A stretch of 64,000 bases of DNA, taken from contig CATQGW010000001.1 of NCBI GenBank assembly GCA_958295515.1, forward strand, positions 372,001-436,000, read 5' to 3'. This document shows positions 32,610-40,731 of this stretch, piece by piece. The notes below the pieces were generated by a model. The model was not told the origin of the DNA and did no database searches. It saw only the letters and a list, made by a program, of their open reading frames with translations. Source of the stretch: an uncultured Dehalococcoidia bacterium. Its GTDB lineage: Bacteria > Chloroflexota > Dehalococcoidia > Bin125. Within the stretch, counting starts at the first letter, position 1. Every line of letters starts with the position of its first letter. Made by a program: the position numbers and the translations under genes.

Positions 32610-33653
32610 CTATTCCTCACTCAGCCCAAACGCCGCGAGATAAAGCGCGCGCCCCGCAACCGGCTCCAGACCCTCCCCCAGCCAACCCGCGCCGACCCGG
32701 ATTTCAAAGTGCAGATGCAGATCCGAGCCCGGCGCCGCATAGCTCTCCCGCTGGCCGGACTCCCCCACAAACCCGACCACCGCACCCGCCTCCACCCGCA
32801 CCCCCGCGAAAATCGGCGCAGCGATCGCGCTCAGGTGCGCATAGCGCGTGATGATCCCCCGCCCATGATCAATCCACACCTGCCGCCCGCGCAGCTCGTC
32901 GAGAATCTCCTCACCCGCAAAGCCGGCCGCCTCGAAGCGCGCCCAGTCGTCCGGCGTGACATCCACATAGTCCCGGTCCGCGCGGATCACCGTGCCCGCC
33001 TTGGCCGCCAGCACGGGCGTCGATAAGTCCACCACGATGCAGGCCGTGCCGCTGTAGAAATCAAGCCCCTCGTGGATGCCGTCATTGCGGTACGCGCGCG
33101 CCGCCCCGGGCCAGTGCCCCGCCTGACCGCTCACGCACGCCCCCGCCAGCGGCATCGTGAAGCCCAGCAGCGGATCCGTTTCTTCCTCCGGCTCGGCGGC
33201 GGGCTGCGGATCCGCCGGCGTCTCATCCGGCTCCGCCGTTGACGGCGTTGACGCCTGCTGCTGCGGCGCGGGCTGCTGCGCCGCCGTCTGCGCGCCGGCT
33301 TGCTGGACCGCAGCCTGCTGGTCGGGCGCACCATCCGCAGCCGGCTCGGACTGCTGCGCGCCCGCGCCCGCCGCAGCAGCCGGCGAATCCTCGGAGCCGC
33401 CCGCTTGCACGACCGCCACCACGATCGCCGCCACAAAGATCAGCGCCGCAGCCACCGCGTACAGCCAGGTCGGACCAACCAACCAGCCGCTCCGCGCCGG
33501 CGGCTCAGGCGGACACGGCGAATCGCCCGATGCGCCCCAGGGACCCTCAGGCCGGCGGATAGCCCTCAGCCTCCAACGCCGCGTCGATCTGTTCCGCCGA
33601 CGCCGCCTCGGCGTCGTAGCGCACATCGACACGCTTCGCAGCCACATCGACAT
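32610..33653 (-). CDS. M23-family (LytM) metallopeptidase, membrane-anchored
   Basis: The C-terminal ~200 residues are an M23 domain: zinc ligands in GIHEGLDF (H-x3-D) and LHLHFEIR (HxH), as in peptidoglycan endopeptidases. Before it come one membrane span (LYAVAAALIFVAAIVVAVV) and a ~90-residue Ala/Gln/Pro-rich linker, so the enzyme should be tethered to the outer face of the membrane. An insertion between the two zinc motifs (YVDVTPDDWARFEAAGFAGEEILDELRG) is unusual for short LytM domains. The start is uncertain: no ATG or GTG lies between the HMA-protein stop and the membrane span, and the upstream candidates overlap that gene by about 80-105 bases. Confidence 0.8.
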   Translation of the reverse strand: MSMWLRSVSMCATTPRRRRRNRSTRRWRLRAIRRPEGPWGASGDSPCPPEPPARSGWLVGPTWLYAVAAALIFVAAIVVAVVQAGGSEDSPAAAAGAGAQQSEPAADGAPDQQAAVQQAGAQTAAQQPAPQQQASTPSTAEPDETPADPQPAAEPEEETDPLLGFTMPLAGACVSGQAGHWPGAARAYRNDGIHEGLDFYSGTACIVVDLSTPVLAAKAGTVIRADRDYVDVTPDDWARFEAAGFAGEEILDELRGRQVWIDHGRGIITRYAHLSAIAAPIFAGVRVEAGAVVGFVGESGQRESYAAPGSDLHLHFEIRVGAGWLGEGLEPVAGRALYLAAFGLSEE

Positions 33654-33756
33654 CCACGCGCGTCACGCCCTCCAACGCCGAGAGCGCCCCCTGAATCGCT
33701 CTCGCGCAATGGTCGCAACTGATATCCGGCGCGTTCCGTGTCAGTCTGGTGGTCAT
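33547..33756 (-). CDS. Heavy-metal-associated (HMA) domain protein, CopZ-like
   Basis: A 69-residue single HMA domain. The metal site is ISCDHCARAI (Cys-x2-Cys at residues ~14-17), followed by the ferredoxin-like pattern GALSALEGVTRVDVDVAAKRVDVRYD and the terminal AALEAEGYPPA. Such proteins are cytosolic copper (or zinc) chaperones. No P-type ATPase is nearby. GGAAAGGG precedes the ATG. Its 3' end overlaps the likely 5' end of the M23 gene. Confidence 0.9.
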   Translation of the reverse strand: MTTRLTRNAPDISCDHCARAIQGALSALEGVTRVDVDVAAKRVDVRYDAEAASAEQIDAALEAEGYPPA

Positions 33757-33775
33757 GGCGCTAGCCCTTTCCTGT

Positions 33776-34561
33776 TCAGCCGCGCAGCGCTTGTAGCGCG
33801 CTGCGCAGGCGGCCCTGCTCCGAGCGGTGTAACGCGGTATGCAGCGCTTCGGCGTGCGCGCGGCTTTCCGCCTCGTCGTCCAGCGGCGCAAGCGCGCCGT
33901 CCCCGCCGCGCCGTTCGAGCGCGAGCGAAATCAACCGGTCCGCCAGGCGCGGATTGTTCGGCAGCACCGCGCCGTGCAGGTACGTCCCAAAACAGTTGCC
34001 CACCCGCGCCCCCTCGCTCCCGTCGCCCCCATTGTTCCCAAAGCCCGCCACCACCTCCGCCAGCGCCGCCTGCCCCGCGTTGAGATAGCTGCGCCCCCCG
34101 TGATTCTCAAACCCCACCAGCGTCTCGCCCTCCCACAGCGCCGCCACATTACCCACACAGCGCGAGACGCTCGGCCCGGGATGAACCGTGACCATGTCGA
34201 ACACACCCACCCCCTCCATGATCTCCCCGTCAATCCCCCGATAAGAACGCCCGAACAACTGATACCCCCCGCACACCGCCAGCGCCACCCCGCCGCTGTC
34301 GCGCCAGTCGCGCAGCTGCCCGCCGCGCCGCAGCAAATCCGCCTCCACCCGCCGCTGCTCTCGATCCTGCCCGCCCCCAACCAGCACAATGTCGCAGCCC
34401 GCATCGTCCCACTCGTCGCCGATATCCACCCGCCGCACCGCCGCATCAATCCCCCGCGCCTCGCAGCGACGCACCAGCGCCCGCGCATTGCCCCGATCCC
34501 CGTAGAGATTGAGCAAATCCGGGTAGAGCACATCCACCACGATCGCCGCTTCGCCGCTCAT
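33776..34561 (-). CDS. gatD: Lipid II isoglutaminyl synthase, glutamine amidotransferase subunit GatD
   Basis: A 261-residue class-I glutamine amidotransferase-like (CobB/CobQ) protein. The opening DVLYPDLLNLYGDRGNARALVRRCEARG is diagnostic of GatD; the catalytic Cys is in LAVCGGYQLFG near residue 95 and the catalytic His in GTYLHGAVLPNNPRLAD near 190. It releases ammonia from glutamine for MurT, which amidates the alpha-carboxyl of D-Glu in the peptidoglycan stem. The ATG overlaps the murT stop as ATGA, so the two subunits are translationally coupled. Confidence 0.92.
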   Translation of the reverse strand: MSGEAAIVVDVLYPDLLNLYGDRGNARALVRRCEARGIDAAVRRVDIGDEWDDAGCDIVLVGGGQDREQRRVEADLLRRGGQLRDWRDSGGVALAVCGGYQLFGRSYRGIDGEIMEGVGVFDMVTVHPGPSVSRCVGNVAALWEGETLVGFENHGGRSYLNAGQAALAEVVAGFGNNGGDGSEGARVGNCFGTYLHGAVLPNNPRLADRLISLALERRGGDGALAPLDDEAESRAHAEALHTALHRSEQGRLRSALQALRG

Positions 34562-35955
34562 GCCGTCTCCCACAACTCGCTCGCGCCCGGCATCCGACCC
34601 AGCAGGCCGCGCACCTCAATGAGTCCAGTGTAAGTCGGCAGGATCACCAGCTCCGCATCGCGCGGCAGCCCCTCCAGCGCCTGCGCCAGCGCCGCGCCGA
34701 TCTCCGCACTGAGCGGCCGCCGCGCCGGCGGAAAGCCCGCGTACTCCAGACGCAGCGCCAACTCCGCAATCCGCCCGCCGCCCAGCGTCAGCGATGCGCA
34801 GTGTCCCGCCTGCGCCTCCCAATCCGTATCCCAAATCCAGGAGACATCCGTCCCGTCCGCAATCCCGTCGTTCAAAATCACCAACAGGTGATGCCGCGCC
34901 CCCTCCGCTTGCAGCGTGCGCAGCGCCTGGTTCATCCCCGCCGGATTCTTGCCCAGCAGAATGCGCACCTTGCGCCCGCCCACCCGCAGCGACTCCTGCC
35001 TCCCGAACGCCGCCCGATGCTCCCCCAGCGCCGCCGCAATCGTCTCCCCGCCCACTCCCAGCGCCGAAGCCGCCGCCGCCGCCGCCAGCGCGTTGTAGAC
35101 GCTGTACAACCCCTCCGCCGGCAGCTCCACCGGCAGCGCTTCCGACTCCCCAATGCGCAGCCTGAACCGCATCCCCTCCTCGCCGGGCGCCACCTCCGAC
35201 ACCGCGACCTGCGGCGCCGGCCGCCTCCCGCCGCCCGCCGTATGCCAGTGCCCGAGATGCGCATAAAAGCGGTGCGCGTAGCGGAAATCGTCGCCGCTTT
35301 CAGGATCCCAGAGCGCGTCCGCCAACTCCGCCTCCGTAGCCGTGCCCGCGCTCGTATCGTTGATCCCGAAGCGCACCAACGGCCCCGACGCCGATCGCTC
35401 CAGCGTGCTGATCAGCGGATCGTCGATGTTCAGCACAACCCGCGCCGACGAATCCAACCCCTCCAGCGCCCGCCCCCAGCGCCCCGCAATCGCGTCAATC
35501 TCCCCGTACCGATCCAGCTGGTCCCGCATCAGATTGGTAAACAACACCGCCTGCGGCCGAACCGCCGCCGCCACCTCCTCGAACGCCGCCTCATCCGTCT
35601 CAAACACCCCAACCAGACCCGCCGGCAGCCGTCCGTCCGCGCCCGCGGCCTCGATCAGCGAACTGAGCACCCCGCGCATCAGATTCGAGCCGGCCCGATT
35701 GTGCAGCACCCGCCGCCCGGCGCGCGTCAGGATGCGCGAGAGCATCGCCGATGTCGTGGTCTTGCCGTTCGTCCCGGTCACCAGCACTGCCGCCTCAAGC
35801 TGAGCCGCCAGGCCGCGCGCCAGATCAGGCTCCAGACGCTCCGCGAGCAGCCCCGGCAAAGCCGTGCCGCCCGCCCCCAGCAGCCGCGTCGAGCGCCGCG
35901 TCAGCTTGCCCGCCCACACGGCGGACAGCCGCCGTCCTGGAAATCGAGCGCTCAC
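34558..35955 (-). CDS. murT: Lipid II isoglutaminyl synthase, Mur-ligase subunit MurT
   Basis: A 465-residue Mur-ligase-family protein with P-loop GTNGKTTTSAML near residue 61 and the DUF1727 C-terminal domain (ILLGKNPAGMNQALRTL, then ILNDGIADGTDVSWIWDTDWE). In Firmicute MurT a four-cysteine zinc ribbon interrupts the central domain; here the equivalent stretch (LWDPESGDDFRYAHRFYAHLG...WHTAGGGRRP) has the surrounding residues but none of the cysteines. With GatD it makes D-isoglutamine in lipid II. Start overlaps the site-2 protease stop by four bases. Confidence 0.92.
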   Translation of the reverse strand: MSARFPGRRLSAVWAGKLTRRSTRLLGAGGTALPGLLAERLEPDLARGLAAQLEAAVLVTGTNGKTTTSAMLSRILTRAGRRVLHNRAGSNLMRGVLSSLIEAAGADGRLPAGLVGVFETDEAAFEEVAAAVRPQAVLFTNLMRDQLDRYGEIDAIAGRWGRALEGLDSSARVVLNIDDPLISTLERSASGPLVRFGINDTSAGTATEAELADALWDPESGDDFRYAHRFYAHLGHWHTAGGGRRPAPQVAVSEVAPGEEGMRFRLRIGESEALPVELPAEGLYSVYNALAAAAAASALGVGGETIAAALGEHRAAFGRQESLRVGGRKVRILLGKNPAGMNQALRTLQAEGARHHLLVILNDGIADGTDVSWIWDTDWEAQAGHCASLTLGGGRIAELALRLEYAGFPPARRPLSAEIGAALAQALEGLPRDAELVILPTYTGLIEVRGLLGRMPGASELWETA

Positions 35956-37106
35956 AACCCGCGCTGACTCGGCTGCGGGCCGCGCAACCCCGCGATGATC
36001 TGATCCAGACCCACCACCCCCAACAGCCGCCCGCCTTCAACCACCGGCAGCAGAAAAGCGTGATCCCGCTGTAGCCGCCGCAGCGCCTCGTTCGCCCGCG
36101 TCTCGCGCGTCACCGGCTGTATCGCGTCCGCAGCGATCATCACCTCCCGCATCCGCGCGCCTTGATAGCGCGACTCATCGAGCATCAGAATCGCCGCCGC
36201 CGGCACAATGCCGACCGCGACATCCTGCTCGCTGACGATGAACGCCGCCCGGTGATCGAGCGCATCGCGCCGCGGCACCAGCGTGCTCACCAACAGCTCC
36301 GCCTCAACCGTGCGCGCCTGCGGCGGCGCGAGCATCACCTCGCCCACCCGCAGCGACGCCAAATCCCGCTCCAACTCCGCCGCTTTCACCCCCTGCGAGG
36401 CCTGCGTCAACAGCAGGAAGCCGACCGCCGCCAGCCAGAGCGAGTTCCAACCGCTGTTGAAGAACCCGAAATCGACGAAGAACGCGGTAATGCCGAAGAC
36501 GATCATCGCCCCGCCGAGCAGCTGCCCCACCCGCGCCGCGCCGCGCGTCGCCCGGTATTGCGAGCCCGTCATCCGCCAGAGCGCCGCCCGCAGCACCCGC
36601 CCCCCGTCCAGCGGAAAGCCCGGCAGCATGTTGAACGCCGCCAGCGCCACGTTGATCACCCCCAGCCAGCCGACCAAATCCGCAAACGCCCAACCCGTCG
36701 AACGCAGCCCCAGCCAGTACACCCCGATCAGCACCCCGCCGATCAGCAGACTCATCAACGGACCGACGATCGAGATCAGAAACTCCTGGCTCGGCTTCTG
36801 CGAATCCTCTTTGATCAGCGAGACGCCGCCGAACAGGAACAACGTGATCCCCGAAACTTCCATCCCATAGCGCCGCGCCGTCAGGCTGTGCGCCAGCTCG
36901 TGCAGCAGCAGCGACAGAAAGAACACCACCCCCCCGGCCGCCGCGTAGCCCCACTGCGCAACCGCCGACAGCTCGCCGGGCAGCTGCCCGCGCAGCAGAA
37001 AGATGATCAGCACGAACGCCAGGAAAAACGAGAAGTCGAGTCGGATCGGGATGCCCAGCACCCGCCCCGCCCGAATCCCACCGCCGAAAAGGAAACCGTT
37101 CCTCAT
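35952..37106 (-). CDS. Site-2 protease (M50) with CBS domains
   Basis: A 384-residue membrane metalloprotease. Zinc ligands are in LHELAHSLTARRYG near residue 68 and the second motif NMLPGFPLDGGRVLRAALWR near 160; about six hydrophobic spans surround them. From residue ~245 a pair of CBS-like domains follows (RVGEVMLAPPQARTV; MREVMIAADAIQPVTRETRANEALRRL), which in this subfamily sense adenylates and gate the protease. Probable role: regulated intramembrane proteolysis, for example of anti-sigma factors. TATGAT sits 6 bases before the ATG with no ribosome site, and also overlaps the stop of the HAD gene. Downstream it is coupled to murT. Confidence 0.9.
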   Translation of the reverse strand: MRNGFLFGGGIRAGRVLGIPIRLDFSFFLAFVLIIFLLRGQLPGELSAVAQWGYAAAGGVVFFLSLLLHELAHSLTARRYGMEVSGITLFLFGGVSLIKEDSQKPSQEFLISIVGPLMSLLIGGVLIGVYWLGLRSTGWAFADLVGWLGVINVALAAFNMLPGFPLDGGRVLRAALWRMTGSQYRATRGAARVGQLLGGAMIVFGITAFFVDFGFFNSGWNSLWLAAVGFLLLTQASQGVKAAELERDLASLRVGEVMLAPPQARTVEAELLVSTLVPRRDALDHRAAFIVSEQDVAVGIVPAAAILMLDESRYQGARMREVMIAADAIQPVTRETRANEALRRLQRDHAFLLPVVEGGRLLGVVGLDQIIAGLRGPQPSQRGL

Positions 37107-37113
37107 ACGCCCA

Positions 37114-37851
37114 TCATATGGCGAATGCCGCCGGCAGATCAGCGACGCTCGCCAACTCGAGATCGGCGCTCACCCCGTCCACGCGCTTCCCCCCCACCTG
37201 CACCACCGCCCCGAAGCCCGCCTGCTGCGCCCCCAGCACATCCGCCTCCGGCGTATCGCCCACAAACGCCGCCTCCTCCGCGCTCACACCCAGCGCGTCG
37301 AGCGCCGCATGGAAGATCGCCTGACCCGGCTTCCAGCTGCGCACCTCATCGGACCAGATCCAGTGGTCAACCAGCGGTCCCAGCGCGCGCGCGTTCAGCG
37401 CCGTCTCCACATACGCGCCTGGCGCGAGCCCCGTGTTCGAGACCACCGCGATCTTCAGCCCGGCCCGGCGCAGCGCGTCCACCGCCTCAACCGCCCCCAC
37501 GATCAGATCCGGCGGCTCCCACGACGCCGAATGGCAGATCGCACGCTCAATCTCAGCCGCCAGCTGCGGCGTCTCCACCGTCTCCGGGCAACGCCGCAGC
37601 ATCTCCCCGCGGAAAGCGTCAATCCGCTGCTGCCCGCTCAAGTCCACATTGGTCTGGTGCGCCGCCACCAGCGCATCGATCGCCGCCCGAATCGCCTGCG
37701 GCACGGCATCCACCGCCTCAGGTCCCGCCCCCGCCGCGCGGTAGGCCGCCGTCAGCCGCCGCTCGCGCTCCCGCATACGGCGCTGCCCGCCGCCCGGCGC
37801 ATCCCGGATCAGCGTTTCCCAGAGATCGAAGCAGACAGCGCGCAGCGGCAG
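37114..37851 (-). CDS. HAD-superfamily hydrolase (non-ATG start)
   Basis: Starting at the first ATG (37776) would give 220 residues and omit HAD motif I. Reading further upstream in the same frame gives AVCFDLWETLIRD, i.e. the nucleophile-bearing D-x-W-x-T motif, just after the tatA stop, so translation must begin at a non-ATG codon, probably CTG near 37851 or 37845. Motif II is VVSNTG, motif III the Lys in SWKPGQAIFHAAL and motif IV VGDTPEADVLGAQQAG. It is a phosphoglycolate-phosphatase/haloacid-dehalogenase-like hydrolase of C1-cap type. It lies between tatA and the protease gene in a compact minus-strand run. Confidence 0.82.
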   Translation of the reverse strand: MPLRAVCFDLWETLIRDAPGGGQRRMRERERRLTAAYRAAGAGPEAVDAVPQAIRAAIDALVAAHQTNVDLSGQQRIDAFRGEMLRRCPETVETPQLAAEIERAICHSASWEPPDLIVGAVEAVDALRRAGLKIAVVSNTGLAPGAYVETALNARALGPLVDHWIWSDEVRSWKPGQAIFHAALDALGVSAEEAAFVGDTPEADVLGAQQAGFGAVVQVGGKRVDGVSADLELASVADLPAAFAI

Positions 37852-37860
37852 AGCTTGCCC

Positions 37861-38103
37861 TCAGCCGTCCTTCTTGGCGACCTCGCCGCTGGAAGCGGTC
37901 TCCGCGTCTGCGTCTTCGCCCTCACCCTCGCCGCCTTCGCCCACCGGAGTGCGCGCCTCCTCGCGGAACTCGCGCAGCCCCGTGCCGAGCGCCTTGCCGA
38001 CGCCAGCCAGCCGGCCAGCCCCGAAGACGACCAGCACGACGACCACGACGACGATCGCTTCAACCGGACCAAAGCCGATCAACGCAAGGTCAAACATACC
38101 CAT
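37861..38103 (-). CDS. tatA: Sec-independent translocase subunit TatA/E
   Basis: An 80-residue protein with the TatA pattern: a short N-terminus, one membrane helix (PVEAIVVVVVVLVVFGAGRLAGVGKALGTGL), the FG-x2-RL hinge and an amphipathic helix ending LREFREEA, then a charged tail. It forms the pore of the twin-arginine pathway for folded proteins. No tatC is in the window. A second ATG two codons in is equally plausible. The HAD gene follows in the same frame right after its TGA. Confidence 0.88.
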   Translation of the reverse strand: MGMFDLALIGFGPVEAIVVVVVVLVVFGAGRLAGVGKALGTGLREFREEARTPVGEGGEGEGEDADAETASSGEVAKKDG

Positions 38104-38361
38104 CTCCCGCAGGCCGCCGTCGCTGAGCGCCGCCCCGAATCTCCGCCGGAACCAGCGCCTCGGACTTCCCGCCGCAACCGGCAGGCCCGGTCAAGGCGAC
38201 CACCCCCATTGTACCAGCCAAACCACACCCTGCACGCCCAATTCCGTCACACCCGCCCCCAATTCTCCGTCATCCCCGCGCTCCCCACTTCCGTCATCCC
38301 CACCCCCTCCCATTCCGTCCTGCCCACTCTCTCTCATTCCGTCCTGCCCGCCTTCCAAATT

Positions 38362-38407
38362 CCGTCATACCCGCGCTTGCCGCGGGTATCTCGCCGCCAC
38401 CAGCACC
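38362..38407. repeat. REP-like element, type 1
   Basis: A consensus type-1 unit with right flank CTCGCCGCCACCAGCACC. The 332-base spacer that contains it also holds a series of degenerate half-sites (TCCGTCCTGCCC twice, CCGTCATCCCC twice) at 38240-38360; no gene is seen in it. Confidence 0.8.
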
Positions 38408-38435
38408 ACTCACCGCCTACCCCTACCGCCCTCCG

Positions 38436-39668
38436 TCACACCGCCCGCCACCCCGGCTCCCCCACCAAACGCTCATAAATCGCCGCCGCCGCGTCGTACT
38501 TGTGCAGCAGCGGCAACCGCTCCACACCCCCCGCCGCGTCCAGCAGCACAATCCGATTCGTCTCCACCGCGAAACCCGCATCCTCCTGCGACACATCGTT
38601 GGCCGCGATGAACACCAAACTCTTCTTCGCAATCTTCGCCTGCGCATTCGCAATTAAATCGCTCGTCTCCGCCGCGAAACCAACCTTCAACAGCGACCCT
38701 TCCACACCCGCCACCACATCCGGATTCTCCACCAGCTCCAGCATCCGCGCCTCGCCTTCGGCCGACTTCTTCAGCTTCTCCTCCGCCGCCTCGGCAGGAC
38801 GGTAATCCGCCACCGCCGCGGCCATAATCAGCGCATCCGCGCCCGGCGACGACTTCGCAATCTCCGCCTGCATCTCCACCGCCGTCTCCACCCGCCGCAC
38901 CACCACCCCGAACAGCCCCGCCGGCGGCGCCTGCGTCGTCACCAGCGTCACCACCGCCCCCCGATCCCGCGCCGCCTCCGCCAGCGCAAAACCCATCTTC
39001 CCGCTCGACCGATTCCCCACAAAGCGCACCGGATCGATCGGCTCCCGCGTCCCCCCCGCCGTCACAATCACGTGCCGCCCCCGCATCGGACCCACCGCGC
39101 GCCCAATCGCCGAGCGCACCGCCCCGGCCAGCTCTGCCGGCTCCAGCAGCCGACCCAGCCCCCGCGCCCCGCTCGCCAACCGACCCGCCGCCGGACCCGC
39201 CACCAGCACCCCGCGCGCCTTCAGCGCATCCAGATTCGCCTGCACCGCCGCCTGGTTGTACATCACATGATCCATCGCCGGCGCAACGATCAGCGGCGCG
39301 GCGCTGGCCAGCGCCGTCAGCGTCACCGTGTTGTCCCCGATCCCCTGCGCCAGCTTCGCCAGCGTCGTCGCCGACGCCGGCGCAACGATCATCGCCTCCG
39401 CCCGACGACCCATCGCCACATGCTGCTCCGCCGGCGCAGCCGCATCCCACAAATCTTCAGCCACTTCACCGTGAACCAGACTGCGAAACGTCAGCGCCGG
39501 AATGAAGCGCGCCGCCGAGGGCGTCAGCGCCACATCAACGATCGCCCCCGCATCCTCCAGCCGACGCGCCAACTCAACCGCCTTGTACGCCGAGATCGAG
39601 CCGCTCACCCCCAGCGCCACCCGACGCCCGGCCAGCGGACGCGGCGCGGGTGCTTCCCCGGCCGTCAC
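38436..39668 (-). CDS. coaBC: Bifunctional phosphopantothenoylcysteine decarboxylase/phosphopantothenate-cysteine ligase CoaBC
   Basis: A 410-residue bifunctional enzyme of CoA synthesis. The N-terminal CoaC half has VALGVSGSISAYKAVELARRL and the FMN/substrate motif PAMDHVMYNQAAVQ near residue 130; the C-terminal CoaB half starts with VTAGGTREPIDPVRFVGNRSSGKMG near 205 and contains FAAETSDLIANAQAKIAKKSLVFIAANDVS near 330-360. It converts 4'-phosphopantothenate plus cysteine to 4'-phosphopantetheine. It starts at GTG overlapping the coaX stop (GTGA), so the two CoA genes are coupled. Confidence 0.95.
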   Translation of the reverse strand: MTAGEAPAPRPLAGRRVALGVSGSISAYKAVELARRLEDAGAIVDVALTPSAARFIPALTFRSLVHGEVAEDLWDAAAPAEQHVAMGRRAEAMIVAPASATTLAKLAQGIGDNTVTLTALASAAPLIVAPAMDHVMYNQAAVQANLDALKARGVLVAGPAAGRLASGARGLGRLLEPAELAGAVRSAIGRAVGPMRGRHVIVTAGGTREPIDPVRFVGNRSSGKMGFALAEAARDRGAVVTLVTTQAPPAGLFGVVVRRVETAVEMQAEIAKSSPGADALIMAAAVADYRPAEAAEEKLKKSAEGEARMLELVENPDVVAGVEGSLLKVGFAAETSDLIANAQAKIAKKSLVFIAANDVSQEDAGFAVETNRIVLLDAAGGVERLPLLHKYDAAAAIYERLVGEPGWRAV

Positions 39669-40441
39669 GGCGTCCCCTCCGCGTTGAGGTAGTACAGCTC
39701 GCGCAGCCCATGCAAAATCAGATCCTCATCCACCGTGTCCAGCACCGCCGTCTCCCGCGCAATCCGACCCGCCCAGCCCCCCGTCGCGATCACCTGCGCC
39801 TCGCCCAACTCCGCCTTGAAGCGCGCAATGATCCCTTCCACCAGACCCACATACCCGTAGAGAATGCCCGACTGCAGCGCCGTCTCCGTCCGCGTCCCGA
39901 TCGCGCTGGGCGGACGCTCCAGATCGATCCGCGCCAACCGCGACGCGCTGTTGAACAGCGCCTCCGTGGAAATCCCGATCCCCGGACTGATCGCCCCGCC
40001 CATGTAGACCCCGTGCTCATTGATCGCGTCGAACACCGTCGCCGTGCCGAAATCCACCACAATCAGCGGCGGCGGCGAGTGCCGCGTCATCGCCCCCACC
40101 GCATCCGCGATCCGATCCGCGCCCAACTCCTCCGCGTGCTCAATCCCAATCCGCACCGGCTTCCGCATGTGGCTGTTCACGAACAGCGGATCCACCTTCA
40201 GAAAGCGCCGCACCACTTCGCGGAACACCCCCGACAGCGCCGGCACCACGCTGGACACGATCGCCCCGTCGATCTGCCCCGTGTCCACCCCCTCCGCGCG
40301 CAGCAGCGAGAGCACCAGAATCCCGTATTCGTCCGCCAGCCGCCCGTGATCCGTCGCCAGCCGCCAGGTCGGCCCCAGCTTGCGATCCGCGTAAATCCCA
40401 ACCTGCAGCGTCGTGTTGCCGATGTCGATTGCGAGCAGCAT
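39665..40441 (-). CDS. coaX: Type III pantothenate kinase
   Basis: A 258-residue CoaX of the acetate/sugar-kinase (ASKHA) fold. It begins MLLAIDIGNTTLQVGIY, the P-loop-like phosphate-binding start; other type III features are SSVVPALSGVF near residue 67, GADRIADAVGA near 105, IVVDFGTATVFDAI near 125 and GGAISPGIGISTEALF near 145. It phosphorylates pantothenate, the first step of CoA synthesis, and is resistant to CoA feedback in known members. GAAGGA precedes the ATG. It is the last leftward gene before the dnaA divergence. Confidence 0.93.
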   Translation of the reverse strand: MLLAIDIGNTTLQVGIYADRKLGPTWRLATDHGRLADEYGILVLSLLRAEGVDTGQIDGAIVSSVVPALSGVFREVVRRFLKVDPLFVNSHMRKPVRIGIEHAEELGADRIADAVGAMTRHSPPPLIVVDFGTATVFDAINEHGVYMGGAISPGIGISTEALFNSASRLARIDLERPPSAIGTRTETALQSGILYGYVGLVEGIIARFKAELGEAQVIATGGWAGRIARETAVLDTVDEDLILHGLRELYYLNAEGTP

Positions 40442-40731
40442 GAGCAGCCGTCCTTCGTACCGCGGCAGGCTACACGCGCCCGCCGCCGCACCGCGACATA
40501 CAGCACCTGGCAGCGACCGTCGCGCTGCCCGCCCAAGCCTGTGGATAACTCGTGGAAGCTGTGGATTCCTATCTGGTAGCACCCCAATCTGCCTACTCCG
40601 CTTGCCCTCCACGCGCTGCCTTGCTACGTTCGGGCGCAGCCCAACCAGGGCTGAGCGCAACCGCCTCGAGCATCCCTCGAGCGCTGCGCTCGCGCCACCC
40701 CCGACCGTGCTGAAATAAGGGAGATCCGGGA
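40442..40731. other. Candidate replication origin (oriC) region
   Basis: A 290-base gene-free spacer between leftward coaX and rightward dnaA. It has a perfect DnaA box TGTGGATAA at 40540-40548 and a weaker TGTGGATTC at 40560-40568, in the same orientation and 20 bases apart, followed by a less GC-rich stretch. Genes point away from it on both sides for 7-10 kb, as expected from replication-strand bias. Only two boxes are convincing by eye, so the functional origin may be larger or these boxes may serve dnaA autoregulation. Confidence 0.55.
40540..40568. promoter_or_regulatory. Pair of DnaA boxes
   Basis: TGTGGATAA is the exact reverse complement of the consensus TTATCCACA; TGTGGATTC 20 bases on matches seven of nine. 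The two-turn spacing puts both on one face of the helix, upstream of dnaA. Confidence 0.65.
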
